46,952 nucleotides of DNA from VBAS01 sp035318985 (lineage in GTDB: Bacteria; Bacteroidota; Bacteroidia; Chitinophagales; Chitinophagaceae): assembly GCA_035318985.1 (NCBI GenBank), contig DATHDP010000051.1, forward strand, positions 1 through 46,952, read 5' to 3'. Below are positions 16,294-24,252 of this stretch, in pieces; position 1 is the first letter of the stretch, and every line of letters starts with the position of its first letter. Made by a program: the position numbers and the translations under genes. The notes under the pieces are model-generated. The model was not told the DNA's origin. It saw only the letters and a list, made by a program, of their open reading frames with translations, and ran no database searches.

Positions 16294-17013
16294 TTAAATT
16301 TTAGAAACATATCCACCTGTGTTGGTTTTTATTTCACGAATACCGGCATTGCCTTTATATTTTATATACCCACCGGTATCCGCTTTTACATTTAATTCTT
16401 TTTCTACTGAAATATAAATGCCTGCGCCGGTACTCATTTTGATCATGCAGGTATTTGTAGTTAGATCTTCTCCGTTGAACTTACTGCCTGTATCTCCTTG
16501 TGCATCCAACACATCTACTTTTCCGGCGAGAGTGATCTTTGAGCCAGTATTTTGATCAACGGTTAAAGTGCCAATATTTATTTCTGCTTTTACAATGCCG
16601 CCGGTATTTGCTTTTAATTCAAATGTAGTTGCCTCTAATACGCCATCGATATTCGCTTCAGCGCCGGTAGTTACATGAAGCAGGTCAAGTGATTTATAAG
16701 ATACATAAGCTCTAAGACGTTTGCTTTCGTTTTTCTTATTGATAGCCCCGGTTTTTGTTTCATAATGTATCCGCAAAATGCCGTTTCTCACTTCGGTTAC
16801 AATTTTATCTCGGAACTCGATCTCTGATGCGCTGACCGCTACTTCTTCGGCATCTCCTTGGGTCAAGGTAAGTTCGATACCAGTAGATACTTCAATTCCG
16901 TGGAAACTGCCAACTACCCTTTTTTCGGCATTATTGTCATTTATAGTTCTTTGAGCGAAGGAAGTGGTTATCAATCCCACAAATAATGATAAGAATAATA
17001 AGGTTTTCTTCAT
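16294..17013 (-). CDS. Head GIN domain (DUF2807) protein, TGG variant
   Basis: First gene of the three-paralog operon, 239 residues from the ATG at 17013. The frame also offers an ATG at 17019, which would only add Met-Phe. The signal peptide is MKKTLLFLSLFVGLITTSFAQ, followed by RTINDNNAEKRVVGSFHGIEVSTGIELTLTQG. Its beta-repeat turns read TTGAE, NTGGI, NTGSK, DTGSK, STGAG, DTGGY and NTGGY, that is [NDST]TG[GSA]. This is a different signature from the two downstream paralogs although the framework aligns throughout. It is divergent from the TPP-riboswitch-controlled receptor. No clear -7 box was found in its 80-base leader. Confidence 0.87.
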   Translation of the reverse strand: MKKTLLFLSLFVGLITTSFAQRTINDNNAEKRVVGSFHGIEVSTGIELTLTQGDAEEVAVSASEIEFRDKIVTEVRNGILRIHYETKTGAINKKNESKRLRAYVSYKSLDLLHVTTGAEANIDGVLEATTFELKANTGGIVKAEINIGTLTVDQNTGSKITLAGKVDVLDAQGDTGSKFNGEDLTTNTCMIKMSTGAGIYISVEKELNVKADTGGYIKYKGNAGIREIKTNTGGYVSKI

Positions 17014-17083
17014 AAACAATGATTTGTATGTTATACGAAGGGAAGCGTAGAAAGGTTACACGAGTATGAAAAAAATTTATCCT

Positions 17084-17091
17084 TAGTTTTG
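17084..17091 (+). promoter_or_regulatory. Putative promoter -7 box of the riboswitch leader
   Basis: TAGTTTTG is an exact TAnnTTTG match. It places the transcript start near 17098, about 10 bases before the riboswitch P1 stem, as expected for a leader RNA. Confidence 0.55.
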
Positions 17092-17108
17092 TGGCAGAAC
17101 TTCAGCGT

Positions 17109-17188
17109 TTCCCCGGGGTGCCCGGCAAAGTTGCCGGAGCTGAGATAAAACCCGTAGAACCTGATCAGGGTAATGCCTGCGCAGGGAA
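17109..17188 (+). promoter_or_regulatory. TPP (thiamine pyrophosphate) riboswitch
   Basis: The aptamer shows the conserved core in order: GGGGTGCC, then a perfect P3 hairpin CCGGCAA/TTGCCGG (17122-17137), GCTGAGA, ACCC, GAACCTGATC, and GGGTAATGCCTGCGCAGGGAA. The P1 stem pairs TTCCC (17109-17113) with GGGAA (17184-17188). It lies 68 bases upstream of a TonB-dependent receptor ATG on the same strand. TPP binding would be expected to lower expression. I saw no terminator hairpin between aptamer and start codon, so control may act on translation. Confidence 0.95.
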
Positions 17189-17256
17189 GGTGATTTAACA
17201 TCTTTCATTCCTGTTAACAGCATTCCCTCTCATTTTTAAACTTTTAAACTTAAAAA

Positions 17257-19419
17257 ATGAAGAGGATTGCCATTTTAATTATCGCTGCTATTGTCGGCAA
17301 CGCGGTATTTGGCCAAACTAAAGACAGTACAAAAAGAGACAGCTTTCTTTTACTCGAACCCGTAGAGGTTAAAGCTACACGGGCAGGAGAAAACTCACCA
17401 TTCACAAAAACCAATTTGACCAAAAAGCAAATTGAGAAAGTAAACCTTGGTCAGGACCTGCCATTTATTTTAAATCAAACACCATCAGTTGTTGTGAATT
17501 CCGATGCCGGTAATGGTGTTGGCTATACAGGTATTCGGATCCGTGGCTCTGATGCGTCGAGGATCAATGTGACCTTAAATGGAGTTCCTTTTAATGATGC
17601 CGAAAGCCAGCAAACATTCTTTGTCGATCTTCCTGATTTTTCTTCATCAGTTGGAAGCATACAAGTACAACGTGGAGTTGGCACTTCATCAAATGGGGGC
17701 GGCGCTTTTGGAGCAAGCATAAATATCAGCACCAATGAAGTGAATCTGAAACCTTACGCAGAATTTAATAACAGCTATGGCTCTTTCAATACATGGAAGA
17801 ATACGATCAAAGTGGGAAGTGGATTAATGGGTGATCATTTCACGATGGACCTTCGTTTATCAAAGATCAGCAGTGATGGATATATTGACAGGGCAAGCAG
17901 TGACCTGCGATCCTTTTATTTTTCCACTGCATATATTGGTAAAAAGAATTCACTTCGTTTCAATATGTTTTCAGGTAAAGAAAAAACTTACCAGGCATGG
18001 TATGGAGTAACTGAAGCTGATCTGAAAACAAATCGTACTATCAACTATGCCGGTATGGAAAGACCGGGCGAGCCATACGATAATGAAACAGATAATTATA
18101 AACAGGATCACTATCAGCTTTTCTATAACCAGGTACTGACAAATCGTTTAAAATTTTCAGCGGGTTTGTTTTATATAAAAGGCAAAGGTTATTACGAACA
18201 ATATAAAGCTGATCAGGCTTATGCTGATTATGGTTTACCCGAACCTATTAATGGACTAGATACGATCACCAACTCAGATATTGTAAGACAACTTTGGCTT
18301 GACAATGATTTTTATGGAAGTATTTTTTCCCTGCAATACAAAACTGATAATTCACAATTCACTTTTGGCGGCGGATGGAACCGGTATGAAGGCAATCACT
18401 ATGGTGATGTTGTCTGGGCTGAAAAAGGTTTAGCATTGCCTGGCAGATGGTATGATCTTGATGCAAATAAAAATGATCTGACTTTTTATTTTAAACAACA
18501 GACTAAGATCAGTTCATTGATGTCGATTTTTTATGATCTGCAATATCGGGGAGTAAAGTATGATCTTTATGGCTTTCGCGATAACCCGGCTATCATTATT
18601 AATAACACTTATAATTTTTTTAATCCAAAAGCAGGATTAAGTTTTCAAAAAAATGAATGGTCAGGCTATCTCTCTTACAGCCGCGGACAAAAAGAACCTA
18701 ATCGTGAAGATTTTGAAGCAGGAACAGATCAACAACCTAAACCCGAAAAATTAAATGATCTTGAATTAGGAATTGAAAAAAGAAATGACAAATACAATAT
18801 TGGCCTTACAGGTTATTATATGCATTATGAAGATCAATTGGTATTAACAGGTAAAATAAATGACGTTGGTGCTTACACAAGGACAAATATTCCTAAAAGC
18901 TATCGTGCTGGTCTTGAGTTAGTCGCTTCTGTAAAAATCACTTCATGGTTAAATGCTGCCGGAAACTTTTCACTTAGTAAAAATAAAGTGATCGATTTTA
19001 CTGAATACATTGATGATTACGATAACGGAGGACAACAAACCAACCAGTATTCAAAAACAGATATTGCCTTTTCTCCGAATATGGTTGGAGGAGCCACTGT
19101 AAATTTTATTCCCTTAAAAAATGCCGAGTTCAGTTTAATAAGTAAATATGTGGGCACACAATATTTAGATAATACTCAAAATGAAAGCCGCAAACTGAAT
19201 GCATATTATACCCAGGATGCAAGATTCATTTATACCATCAGTAAAAAATGCTTGAAAGAATTAAACATCATTTTGCAGGCCAATAATGTTTTCGATAAAA
19301 AGTATGAACCGAATGGATATACATTCAGTTATTATTATGGAGGTAGCCTGACTACAGAAAACTATTATTTCCCAATGGCAGGAAGAAATTTTATGGTTGG
19401 AGTGAATATGAAGTTCTGA
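17257..19419 (+). CDS. TonB-dependent outer-membrane receptor, probably for thiamine or a precursor
   Basis: A 720-residue TonB-dependent transporter with signal peptide (ending AVFGQ). The plug domain contains PVEVKATRAGENSPF, GYTGIRIRGSDASRINVTLNGVPFNDAESQ and the FGASINIST segment. The rest is a 22-strand barrel that ends in phenylalanine (VGVNMKF), as outer-membrane proteins do. There is no N-terminal carboxypeptidase-like domain and no SusD partner, so it is not a typical polysaccharide system. The TPP riboswitch in its leader is the main clue to substrate: thiamine, its phosphates or its pyrimidine/thiazole parts. TPP-riboswitch-controlled receptors are known in Bacteroidota, often next to pnuT and a thiamine pyrophosphokinase gene, but here no such partner follows. 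Confidence 0.92.
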   Translation: MKRIAILIIAAIVGNAVFGQTKDSTKRDSFLLLEPVEVKATRAGENSPFTKTNLTKKQIEKVNLGQDLPFILNQTPSVVVNSDAGNGVGYTGIRIRGSDASRINVTLNGVPFNDAESQQTFFVDLPDFSSSVGSIQVQRGVGTSSNGGGAFGASINISTNEVNLKPYAEFNNSYGSFNTWKNTIKVGSGLMGDHFTMDLRLSKISSDGYIDRASSDLRSFYFSTAYIGKKNSLRFNMFSGKEKTYQAWYGVTEADLKTNRTINYAGMERPGEPYDNETDNYKQDHYQLFYNQVLTNRLKFSAGLFYIKGKGYYEQYKADQAYADYGLPEPINGLDTITNSDIVRQLWLDNDFYGSIFSLQYKTDNSQFTFGGGWNRYEGNHYGDVVWAEKGLALPGRWYDLDANKNDLTFYFKQQTKISSLMSIFYDLQYRGVKYDLYGFRDNPAIIINNTYNFFNPKAGLSFQKNEWSGYLSYSRGQKEPNREDFEAGTDQQPKPEKLNDLELGIEKRNDKYNIGLTGYYMHYEDQLVLTGKINDVGAYTRTNIPKSYRAGLELVASVKITSWLNAAGNFSLSKNKVIDFTEYIDDYDNGGQQTNQYSKTDIAFSPNMVGGATVNFIPLKNAEFSLISKYVGTQYLDNTQNESRKLNAYYTQDARFIYTISKKCLKELNIILQANNVFDKKYEPNGYTFSYYYGGSLTTENYYFPMAGRNFMVGVNMKF

Positions 19420-19445
19420 GTTGTAAGTTGTGGGTTATAAGTTTT
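19416..19445. repeat. Heptad-type repeat after the TonB receptor
   Basis: Immediately after the stop the sequence reads in sevens as GTTGTAA, GTTGTGG, GTTATAA, GTTTTAA, the same seven-base periodicity as in and after mutS but with another unit sequence. Confidence 0.6.
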
Positions 19446-19480
19446 AAGGTCAGAGTTATTGACTCTGACCTTTATTGTTT
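19446..19480 (+). terminator. Terminator of the TonB receptor gene
   Basis: A perfect 11 bp stem (AAGGTCAGAGT 19446-19456 / ACTCTGACCTT 19462-19472) with a 5-base loop is followed by TATTGTTTTT. Confidence 0.85.
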
Positions 19481-19498
19481 TTAAATGTTAGGCGATAA

Positions 19499-19526
19499 CA
19501 AAAAAACCGGTATCCCGGCTTTTTTT
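19499..19526. terminator. Second, bidirectional terminator hairpin
   Basis: CCGG (19507-19510) and CCGG (19515-19518) form a short GC stem around TATC, flanked by A8 on the left and T7 on the right. It would end transcription from the convergent gene at 19561-20118. Confidence 0.65.
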
Positions 19527-19560
19527 ATAAATGATTTCTTAAGAAGTGAAAGAGCCAGAG

Positions 19561-20118
19561 TTATTCCTTTTCTCTTTTGTCTTGGCCAACACTAACTTTC
19601 AACAATTGTGTGTCGGTCTTGTCATACATAAAATAAATATAGAGCCCGTCTTTTGTGAGACGGTAACTATGTTCCATATAGCTTTCGGTATCTTTATAAC
19701 CTTTCAATTTTTCTTTTATGGTAGCAATCGAAGTAGTTGATGTTATCCTTAGATTCTCGATAGCAAGTTTCCCGGTAAAACCATTTTTTGGCACTACATT
19801 ATTTGCCTCAGGCATTGAAAAATGAACCTGTACCTCCGATATTTTTCCTGATGGAACTTTTTCTACCAGGCTTTCGAATAATACAACACCAATGTTATCG
19901 TAAGTATATGTTTTATTATATCCTTCTCTTGCTCTTGCATTGTTACCGAGATAATCTAACCCATCCTGAATCTTCCAATCATCAGCTATATTATTTTTTT
20001 TGCCCAAATTTACTTCACCATTTGTTATTAAAACATATACGTCCCCGGCATCCATTTGTGCACTTAAAAATTGAACAGCAGGAAAAATTAATAAGGCGAG
20101 CAAAAAATGTTTTTTCAT
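19561..20118 (-). CDS. Exported protein of unknown function
   Basis: A 185-residue protein with a signal peptide (MKKHFLLALLIFPAVQFLSAQ). The mature sequence is soluble in character and contains a mixed beta pattern (AGDVYVLITNGEVNLGKKNN, SEVQVHFSMPEANNVVPKNGFTGKLAIENLRI, DGLYIYFMYDKTDTQLLKVSVG). There are no cysteines, repeats or catalytic motifs that I recognise. It probably resides in the periplasm or outside the cell. It is convergent with the TonB receptor, separated by two hairpin terminators, and stands as its own unit. A role cannot be proposed from sequence. Confidence 0.72.
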   Translation of the reverse strand: MKKHFLLALLIFPAVQFLSAQMDAGDVYVLITNGEVNLGKKNNIADDWKIQDGLDYLGNNARAREGYNKTYTYDNIGVVLFESLVEKVPSGKISEVQVHFSMPEANNVVPKNGFTGKLAIENLRITSTTSIATIKEKLKGYKDTESYMEHSYRLTKDGLYIYFMYDKTDTQLLKVSVGQDKREKE

Positions 20119-20206
20119 TTCTAATATGTTTTAGGTTTATAAATTCTAAGAAATAAATTTCAAATCAATTACCACTGCTGCAGCATTTTCTCTAAACTCA
20201 TACTTA

Positions 20207-20515
20207 TCAAACGCCGACCTTCTCCTGCCAGGCAAGCATTCCGCCCACAAGATTTCTTGTGTTTTTAAATCCCATAGCATCCAAAAACATACAGGCCTGC
20301 CCACTGCGGTTTCCACTACGACAATAAAGTATAACCTCCTTATCCTTCAGATCTTCTATTTCATCTATCTGCATGGATTGGATCTGCCCCAACGGGATCA
20401 GAACGCCACCAATATTAAAATCGGCATTTTCATGTGGCTCTCTTACATCAATGATGTTTAATTTTTCACCAGCATCAAGGCGTTTTTTCAGTTCTTCCAC
20501 AGTTATGTTATCCAT
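20207..20515 (-). CDS. Rhodanese-domain protein
   Basis: A 102-residue single-domain rhodanese. The domain boxes are visible: NIIDVREPHENADFNIGGVLIPLGQI near the N-terminus and the active-site loop CRSGNRSG with the persulfide-forming Cys65. The six-residue loop after the cysteine is of the sulfurtransferase size rather than the phosphatase size. There is no signal peptide, so it is cytoplasmic. It carries sulfane sulfur for unknown acceptors. It starts 13 bases after the PASTA gene and is therefore probably the last gene of a ddl-PASTA-rhodanese transcript; the functional reason for that grouping is not evident. Confidence 0.9.
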   Translation of the reverse strand: MDNITVEELKKRLDAGEKLNIIDVREPHENADFNIGGVLIPLGQIQSMQIDEIEDLKDKEVILYCRSGNRSGQACMFLDAMGFKNTRNLVGGMLAWQEKVGV

Positions 20516-20528
20516 AAAAAAAGGTTTA

Positions 20529-21335
20529 TTATTCAGGAATTTTTTGAAGTGTTGTATCTATCACAGGTCGGACTATGCTTAGCCTTACATTCATAGTTTG
20601 TCCGGAACGAATTTTTATATGTTTTCCATCCTCACCTATTCGTGGCGGATCTTGCCAATAGATATATGCGTTTGAAGTATCTGTAACATCAGGGTCGGGC
20701 ATTACTGAAAGAAAACTTAAGCCATTTGATTCCAAAAAACCTTTTGCCTCACTAAAGACCATGCCTTTTAAATTAGGCACCGTAAATTCTGTTTCCCCGA
20801 GACCGTCGCTTAAAACAAGATCAATAGCACTTCCTTGTTGAATTTTTGTACCCGGTGTAATTGACTCTCCTTTATATCTCTGTTCCTGCACCGTGTTTTT
20901 TGCAAAGTCATGAACATACAAAGTATCGCCAACTCTCAATCCCATATTTCTTAATTGTAGTTCGGCATTACGCAAACTAAAGTCTTTGAGGTTTGGCATT
21001 TCAACCATCGGTGGTACCCGGCGGTTAATGGTTACGTAAACAGTACGACTGATCTTTACGGTGGCATCTCCGTCGGGGACTTGTCTTAAAACACTCCCCT
21101 TTGCGACGGTATCTGAATAAATAGAGTCCTGTACTTCTAAATCAAAGCCACTATTATTAAGGATCTTCTGAGCTTCTTCAAAAGATTTGCCCACTACGTT
21201 CGGAACAGTTTTGTTTTTTCCGTGACGAGTAAGTGGTCCCAGAAAGATAGAAAGTATAAATAATAATACGACCATCAGGATCAATCCTGCCAACAGGTTT
21301 AGCCAAAGCGGTTTTTTCGTGATAAATTGAAACAT
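20529..21335 (-). CDS. Membrane-anchored PASTA-domain protein
   Basis: A 268-residue protein with one N-terminal membrane helix (about residues 11-33) and a positively charged start, so the rest faces the periplasm. Three PASTA domains follow: KTVPNVVGKSFEEAQKILNN, VEMPNLKDFSLRNAELQLRN, and FTVPNLKGMVFSEAKGFLES. PASTA domains bind peptidoglycan fragments or beta-lactams in kinases and penicillin-binding proteins of Gram-positives. Here there is no kinase or transpeptidase domain. Its position directly after ddl (60 bases), which makes the D-Ala-D-Ala ligand end of peptidoglycan, supports a cell-wall role. The same ddl-PASTA order is common in Bacteroidota. Exact function is unknown. Confidence 0.9.
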   Translation of the reverse strand: MFQFITKKPLWLNLLAGLILMVVLLFILSIFLGPLTRHGKNKTVPNVVGKSFEEAQKILNNSGFDLEVQDSIYSDTVAKGSVLRQVPDGDATVKISRTVYVTINRRVPPMVEMPNLKDFSLRNAELQLRNMGLRVGDTLYVHDFAKNTVQEQRYKGESITPGTKIQQGSAIDLVLSDGLGETEFTVPNLKGMVFSEAKGFLESNGLSFLSVMPDPDVTDTSNAYIYWQDPPRIGEDGKHIKIRSGQTMNVRLSIVRPVIDTTLQKIPE

Positions 21336-21395
21336 TGGATCTATTTAAAATTAGAAATCTTGAAATCGGTAATTTCTGCATTCCTCATTCCAGAA

Positions 21396-22379
21396 TCAGT
21401 GATCAAAACATTCTTCCACCAATTTTGTATAAAATTCTTTTAAGCTCCACCCCATTGCTTTTACCTGCTGCGGCACTATGCTTGCATCACTTTGCCCGGG
21501 TATTGTATTGATCTCAAGCATGTAGGGATACTTACTGTTTTCTTCTAAAATAAAATCTATTCTTACAACGCCCCTGCAATTGAATACTGCGTAGATCTTT
21601 TTAGCCGCATCCCTTATTTTATCCGCTGAAGTTTCGTCCAATTCTGCCGGCGTTACTTCGGTTGAAGCTCCCTGGTATTTTGCCTCATAATCAAAAAAAT
21701 CTTTTTTACTCTTTACTTCGGTCATTGGCAGCGTTATAATGTTCCCTTTTGTTTTAAATACGCCAATAGTAAACTCTCTTCCTTTGATCATTTGCTCTAC
21801 TAATACCTGGTCATCTTCCTTAAATGCTTTTTGAATTGCCCCGTCTAATTCTTTGGATTCGTACACTTTGCTCATGCCAATACTACTGCCACCATTGTTA
21901 GGTTTTACAAATACCGGGAAAGATAATCCATCAATTATTTGCTGTAATGGAACAGCAGTATGCTTGAATAAATGAAATGATCGTGACACATGAATACCTG
22001 CCATTGCAGCCACAGCCACGGTATATCTTTTATTGAATGTGATAGCAGAAGAGGCCGCATCACAACTTGTATAGGGGATGTTCAATGTATCAAAATAGCC
22101 CTGCAATTTTCCATCCTCGCCGGGAGTGCCGTGCATACCAATGAAAACTGCATCAAACTTTATTGCACCATTCCCTGTTTGTATTGAGAAATCGTTTTTA
22201 TTAACCTCAGTTTTTTTCCCATCAGCTGACTCATAAAACCAGCCATTGGGATTGATATCGATCTTATAAACATTGAACTTTTCCCTGTCAAGGTGACTAT
22301 CAATAGTAGTGGCTGATTTATAGGATATCGCCGCTTCACCGGAAAAACCTCCGGTTACGAGGGCTATGTTCTTTTTCAT
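21396..22379 (-). CDS. ddl: D-alanine--D-alanine ligase
   Basis: Ddl joins two D-alanines with ATP to make the dipeptide end of the peptidoglycan stem. The 327-residue product shows the family's parts in order. The N-terminal Rossmann-like part has TGGFSGEAAISYKSA. Next come FIGMHGTPGEDGKLQGYFDTL and the ATP-grasp centre PVFVKPNNGGSSIGMSKV. The C-terminal metal- and substrate-binding end contains RIDFILEENSKYPYMLEINTIPGQSDASIVPQ. Length is normal (300-360). It is the first gene of the ddl-PASTA-rhodanese cluster. The 279-base region upstream holds its leader and, further on, the terminator of the ferredoxin gene. Confidence 0.96.
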   Translation of the reverse strand: MKKNIALVTGGFSGEAAISYKSATTIDSHLDREKFNVYKIDINPNGWFYESADGKKTEVNKNDFSIQTGNGAIKFDAVFIGMHGTPGEDGKLQGYFDTLNIPYTSCDAASSAITFNKRYTVAVAAMAGIHVSRSFHLFKHTAVPLQQIIDGLSFPVFVKPNNGGSSIGMSKVYESKELDGAIQKAFKEDDQVLVEQMIKGREFTIGVFKTKGNIITLPMTEVKSKKDFFDYEAKYQGASTEVTPAELDETSADKIRDAAKKIYAVFNCRGVVRIDFILEENSKYPYMLEINTIPGQSDASIVPQQVKAMGWSLKEFYTKLVEECFDH

Positions 22380-22496
22380 GTGTGGTTTCAGGTGATTTAC
22401 AGGTACAAATATTGAAGAAAAAATGTTGTAATAAAAACTAAACAGCAGAAAAAAGAAGATTATAACATGGTTTTAAGCGACCGTCATTAAAATAAT

Positions 22497-22529
22497 AAAG
22501 GTGAAGGAACGTTCTCCCTTCACCTTTTT
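22497..22529 (-). terminator. Terminator of the ferredoxin gene
   Basis: An 11 bp perfect stem (AAAGGTGAAGG 22497-22507 / CCTTCACCTTT 22517-22527) with a 9-base loop and A/T-rich flanks. It lies about 130 bases past the ferredoxin stop and upstream of ddl, so it separates the two same-strand genes. Confidence 0.75.
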
Positions 22530-22658
22530 ACAGCGGAACATATCACCCGCCTGATTTCGCAGCTCACTTGCTGCTTTTTATTTGTACTAAAGTTAATCTA
22601 TTAAAAAGCTCATCGCATCAATTATGCTGAAATCTTTTCCACATCATCAGCACTTCTT

Positions 22659-23006
22659 TTAAATATGTAGCTTCTCTTTTTTGACCAATAACTCGTCAAC
22701 TGTTTCTTTATACATTTCATCTGGTACACAGCAATCAACAGGACAAACAGATGCACACTGTGGCTCTTCATGAAAACCCTGGCATTCTGTGCATTTATTA
22801 GGCACTATATAATAAATGTCAGTAGCAATAGGTGCATTCTTCTGGTCTGCATCCATTGTACTGCCGTCCATTAATGTGTATGTACCTTTTACTGTGGTCC
22901 CATCGGACAGGGCCCACTCCACGCCGCCTTCATAAATCGCATTATTCGGACATTCTGGTTCGCAGGCGCCGCAGTTGATACATTCTTCTGTAATCTTAAT
23001 AGCCAT
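22659..23006 (-). CDS. 4Fe-4S dicluster ferredoxin
   Basis: A 115-residue ferredoxin from the ATG at 23006. The first cluster motif is EECINCGACEPECP (Cys9, 12, 15, 19). The second is at the C-terminal side, CTECQGFHEEPQCASVCPVDCC, with a longer spacing between its second and third cysteines, as in the Allochromatium/YfhL-like ferredoxins. The insert between the motifs (AIYEGGVEWALSDGTTVKGT...) is typical of the Bacteroidota form. An upstream ATG at 23048 in frame was rejected because it lies within the predicted promoter and is not conserved in character. The protein is a cytoplasmic electron carrier; the partner is unknown. Divergent promoters link it to the acyl-CoA reductase gene. Confidence 0.93.
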   Translation of the reverse strand: MAIKITEECINCGACEPECPNNAIYEGGVEWALSDGTTVKGTYTLMDGSTMDADQKNAPIATDIYYIVPNKCTECQGFHEEPQCASVCPVDCCVPDEMYKETVDELLVKKEKLHI

Positions 23007-23032
23007 AAAAATTTTATTAACGGGTTGAGAAT

Positions 23033-23040
23033 TACTTTTG
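23033..23040 (+). promoter_or_regulatory. Putative promoter -7 box of the acyl-CoA reductase gene
   Basis: TACTTTTG is an exact TAnnTTTG match, 23 bases before the ATG at 23064, and lies only 5 bases from the opposing ferredoxin -7 box. Confidence 0.55.
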
Positions 23041-23045
23041 CCCGA

Positions 23046-23076
23046 CAAATATAGATTGCTGGAATGAATTTACAAA
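23046..23076 (-). promoter_or_regulatory. Ferredoxin promoter, full consensus
   Basis: On the minus strand TTTG (23076-23073), a 19-base spacer and TATATTTG (23053-23046) match the Bacteroidota consensus without a mismatch. The upstream half lies within the first codons of the divergent acyl-CoA reductase gene. Confidence 0.75.
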
Positions 23077-24077
23077 TGCGAATTGAGCTGGCTACCCGAC
23101 TTGGCCAATATATTTTATCCTATTCACCTGAATGGTTGGAAGCAAAACACAGGGCAAGTTTGATAAATCCGTGGTTTACGCAGGAATTTATTGATATAGC
23201 AACTGGAAGTATAGCAACCCATTTTTTGGATAAACAAAAGCTGGAAAGCTGGACATCCTCCTATAAAATTGAGACAGTTGCTCCAAAAAAGATCGGTATT
23301 GTAATGGCCGGTAATATTCCGATGGTTGGCTTTCATGACTTCTTGTGTGTTTTTATATCCGGGCATAAAGCGATCATTAAGGCCTCCTCAAAAGATGAGG
23401 TGCTGATCAAACATCTTGCACAGAAACTTATTGAATGGTCCGCAAGTACCGCCTCAGAGAACAAAGGATCGAATGAAATGATAGTTTTCCAGGAAATGTT
23501 GAAGGATTGTGATGCTTATATTGCAACTGGCAGCAACAATTCAGCAAGATATTTTGAATATTATTTTAAAAAATATCCGCACATCATTCGGCGAAACAGG
23601 ACATCGGTAGCGATCTTAGATGGTAACGAAACAGCAAAAGAACTTGAAGAGCTAGCTGATGATGTTCATCTGTACTTTGGAATGGGTTGTCGCAATGTGA
23701 CCAAAATATTTGTTCCAAAAGATTATGATTTTATTCCCTTGCTTACTGCATTTAAAAAGTACGATCATTTCAAAGATCACAACAAATACAAAAACAATTA
23801 CGATTATAATTTAGCGCTGCATATTCTGAATGGCAAATTTTATATGGCAAATGAGTCATTAATTCTATTGGAGAATCCACCCATCTTCTCTCCCATCAGC
23901 CAACTGAATTATGAGTTTTACACAGATAAAAACCCACTAGAAGAAAGGCTGAGAACCATGGAAGACCTTCAATGTACCGTTGGTCATGGCCATATCCCAT
24001 TTGGGCAGGCGCAATTACCTTCCTTAAGCGATTATGCTGACGGTATTGACACAATAAACTTTCTTACCAAACTGTGA
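23064..24077 (+). CDS. LuxC-family acyl-CoA reductase
   Basis: A 337-residue protein of the LuxC acyl-CoA reductase family, which reduces activated fatty acids to aldehydes with NADPH. Family features include IGIVMAGNIPMVGFHDFLCVFISGHKAIIKASSKD (about 77-111, the nucleotide-binding region) and the catalytic-cysteine segment FGMGCRNVTKIFVP with Cys209. The C-terminal QCTVGHGHIPFGQAQLPSLSDYADGIDT fits too. It is shorter than Vibrio LuxC (about 480) but this length is usual in Bacteroidota, where no luciferase genes are present. It is divergent from the ferredoxin, and the two genes share an 80-bp promoter region, suggesting co-regulation and perhaps a redox link. The in vivo product (aldehyde, alcohol or a wax/lipid precursor) is unknown. 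Confidence 0.88.
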   Translation: MNLQMRIELATRLGQYILSYSPEWLEAKHRASLINPWFTQEFIDIATGSIATHFLDKQKLESWTSSYKIETVAPKKIGIVMAGNIPMVGFHDFLCVFISGHKAIIKASSKDEVLIKHLAQKLIEWSASTASENKGSNEMIVFQEMLKDCDAYIATGSNNSARYFEYYFKKYPHIIRRNRTSVAILDGNETAKELEELADDVHLYFGMGCRNVTKIFVPKDYDFIPLLTAFKKYDHFKDHNKYKNNYDYNLALHILNGKFYMANESLILLENPPIFSPISQLNYEFYTDKNPLEERLRTMEDLQCTVGHGHIPFGQAQLPSLSDYADGIDTINFLTKL

Positions 24078-24161
24078 AAATTTTCTATTAGTATCAATCA
24101 GGAAATGTTATTAATTTTAATCTTCAGAAGTACGAAGGCTCTGGTAAATTAATTGTTAAAC

Positions 24162-24181
24162 TGACCGAAAGGTCATTTTTT
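24162..24181 (+). terminator. Terminator of the acyl-CoA reductase gene
   Basis: TGACC-GAAA-GGTCA followed by TTTTTT: a 5 bp stem with a stable GNRA-type tetraloop and a six-T run, 85 bases after the stop. Confidence 0.8.
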
Positions 24182-24252
24182 CAGGAAACTACTTCGTTAT
24201 TTTGTATAGGCATGTAATTTGAAACAGTAAAAAGAAAAAAATAATTAACACC

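Noticed and set aside
23007..23048. Upstream ATG for the ferredoxin (14 extra residues)
   Set aside because: It falls within the ferredoxin promoter -7 box (23046-23053), so it would not be in the transcript.
24162..24181. TGACCGAAAGGTCA considered as a TetR-type operator upstream of htrA
   Set aside because: The GAAA tetraloop and following T6 fit a terminator for the preceding gene better, and no TetR gene is nearby.
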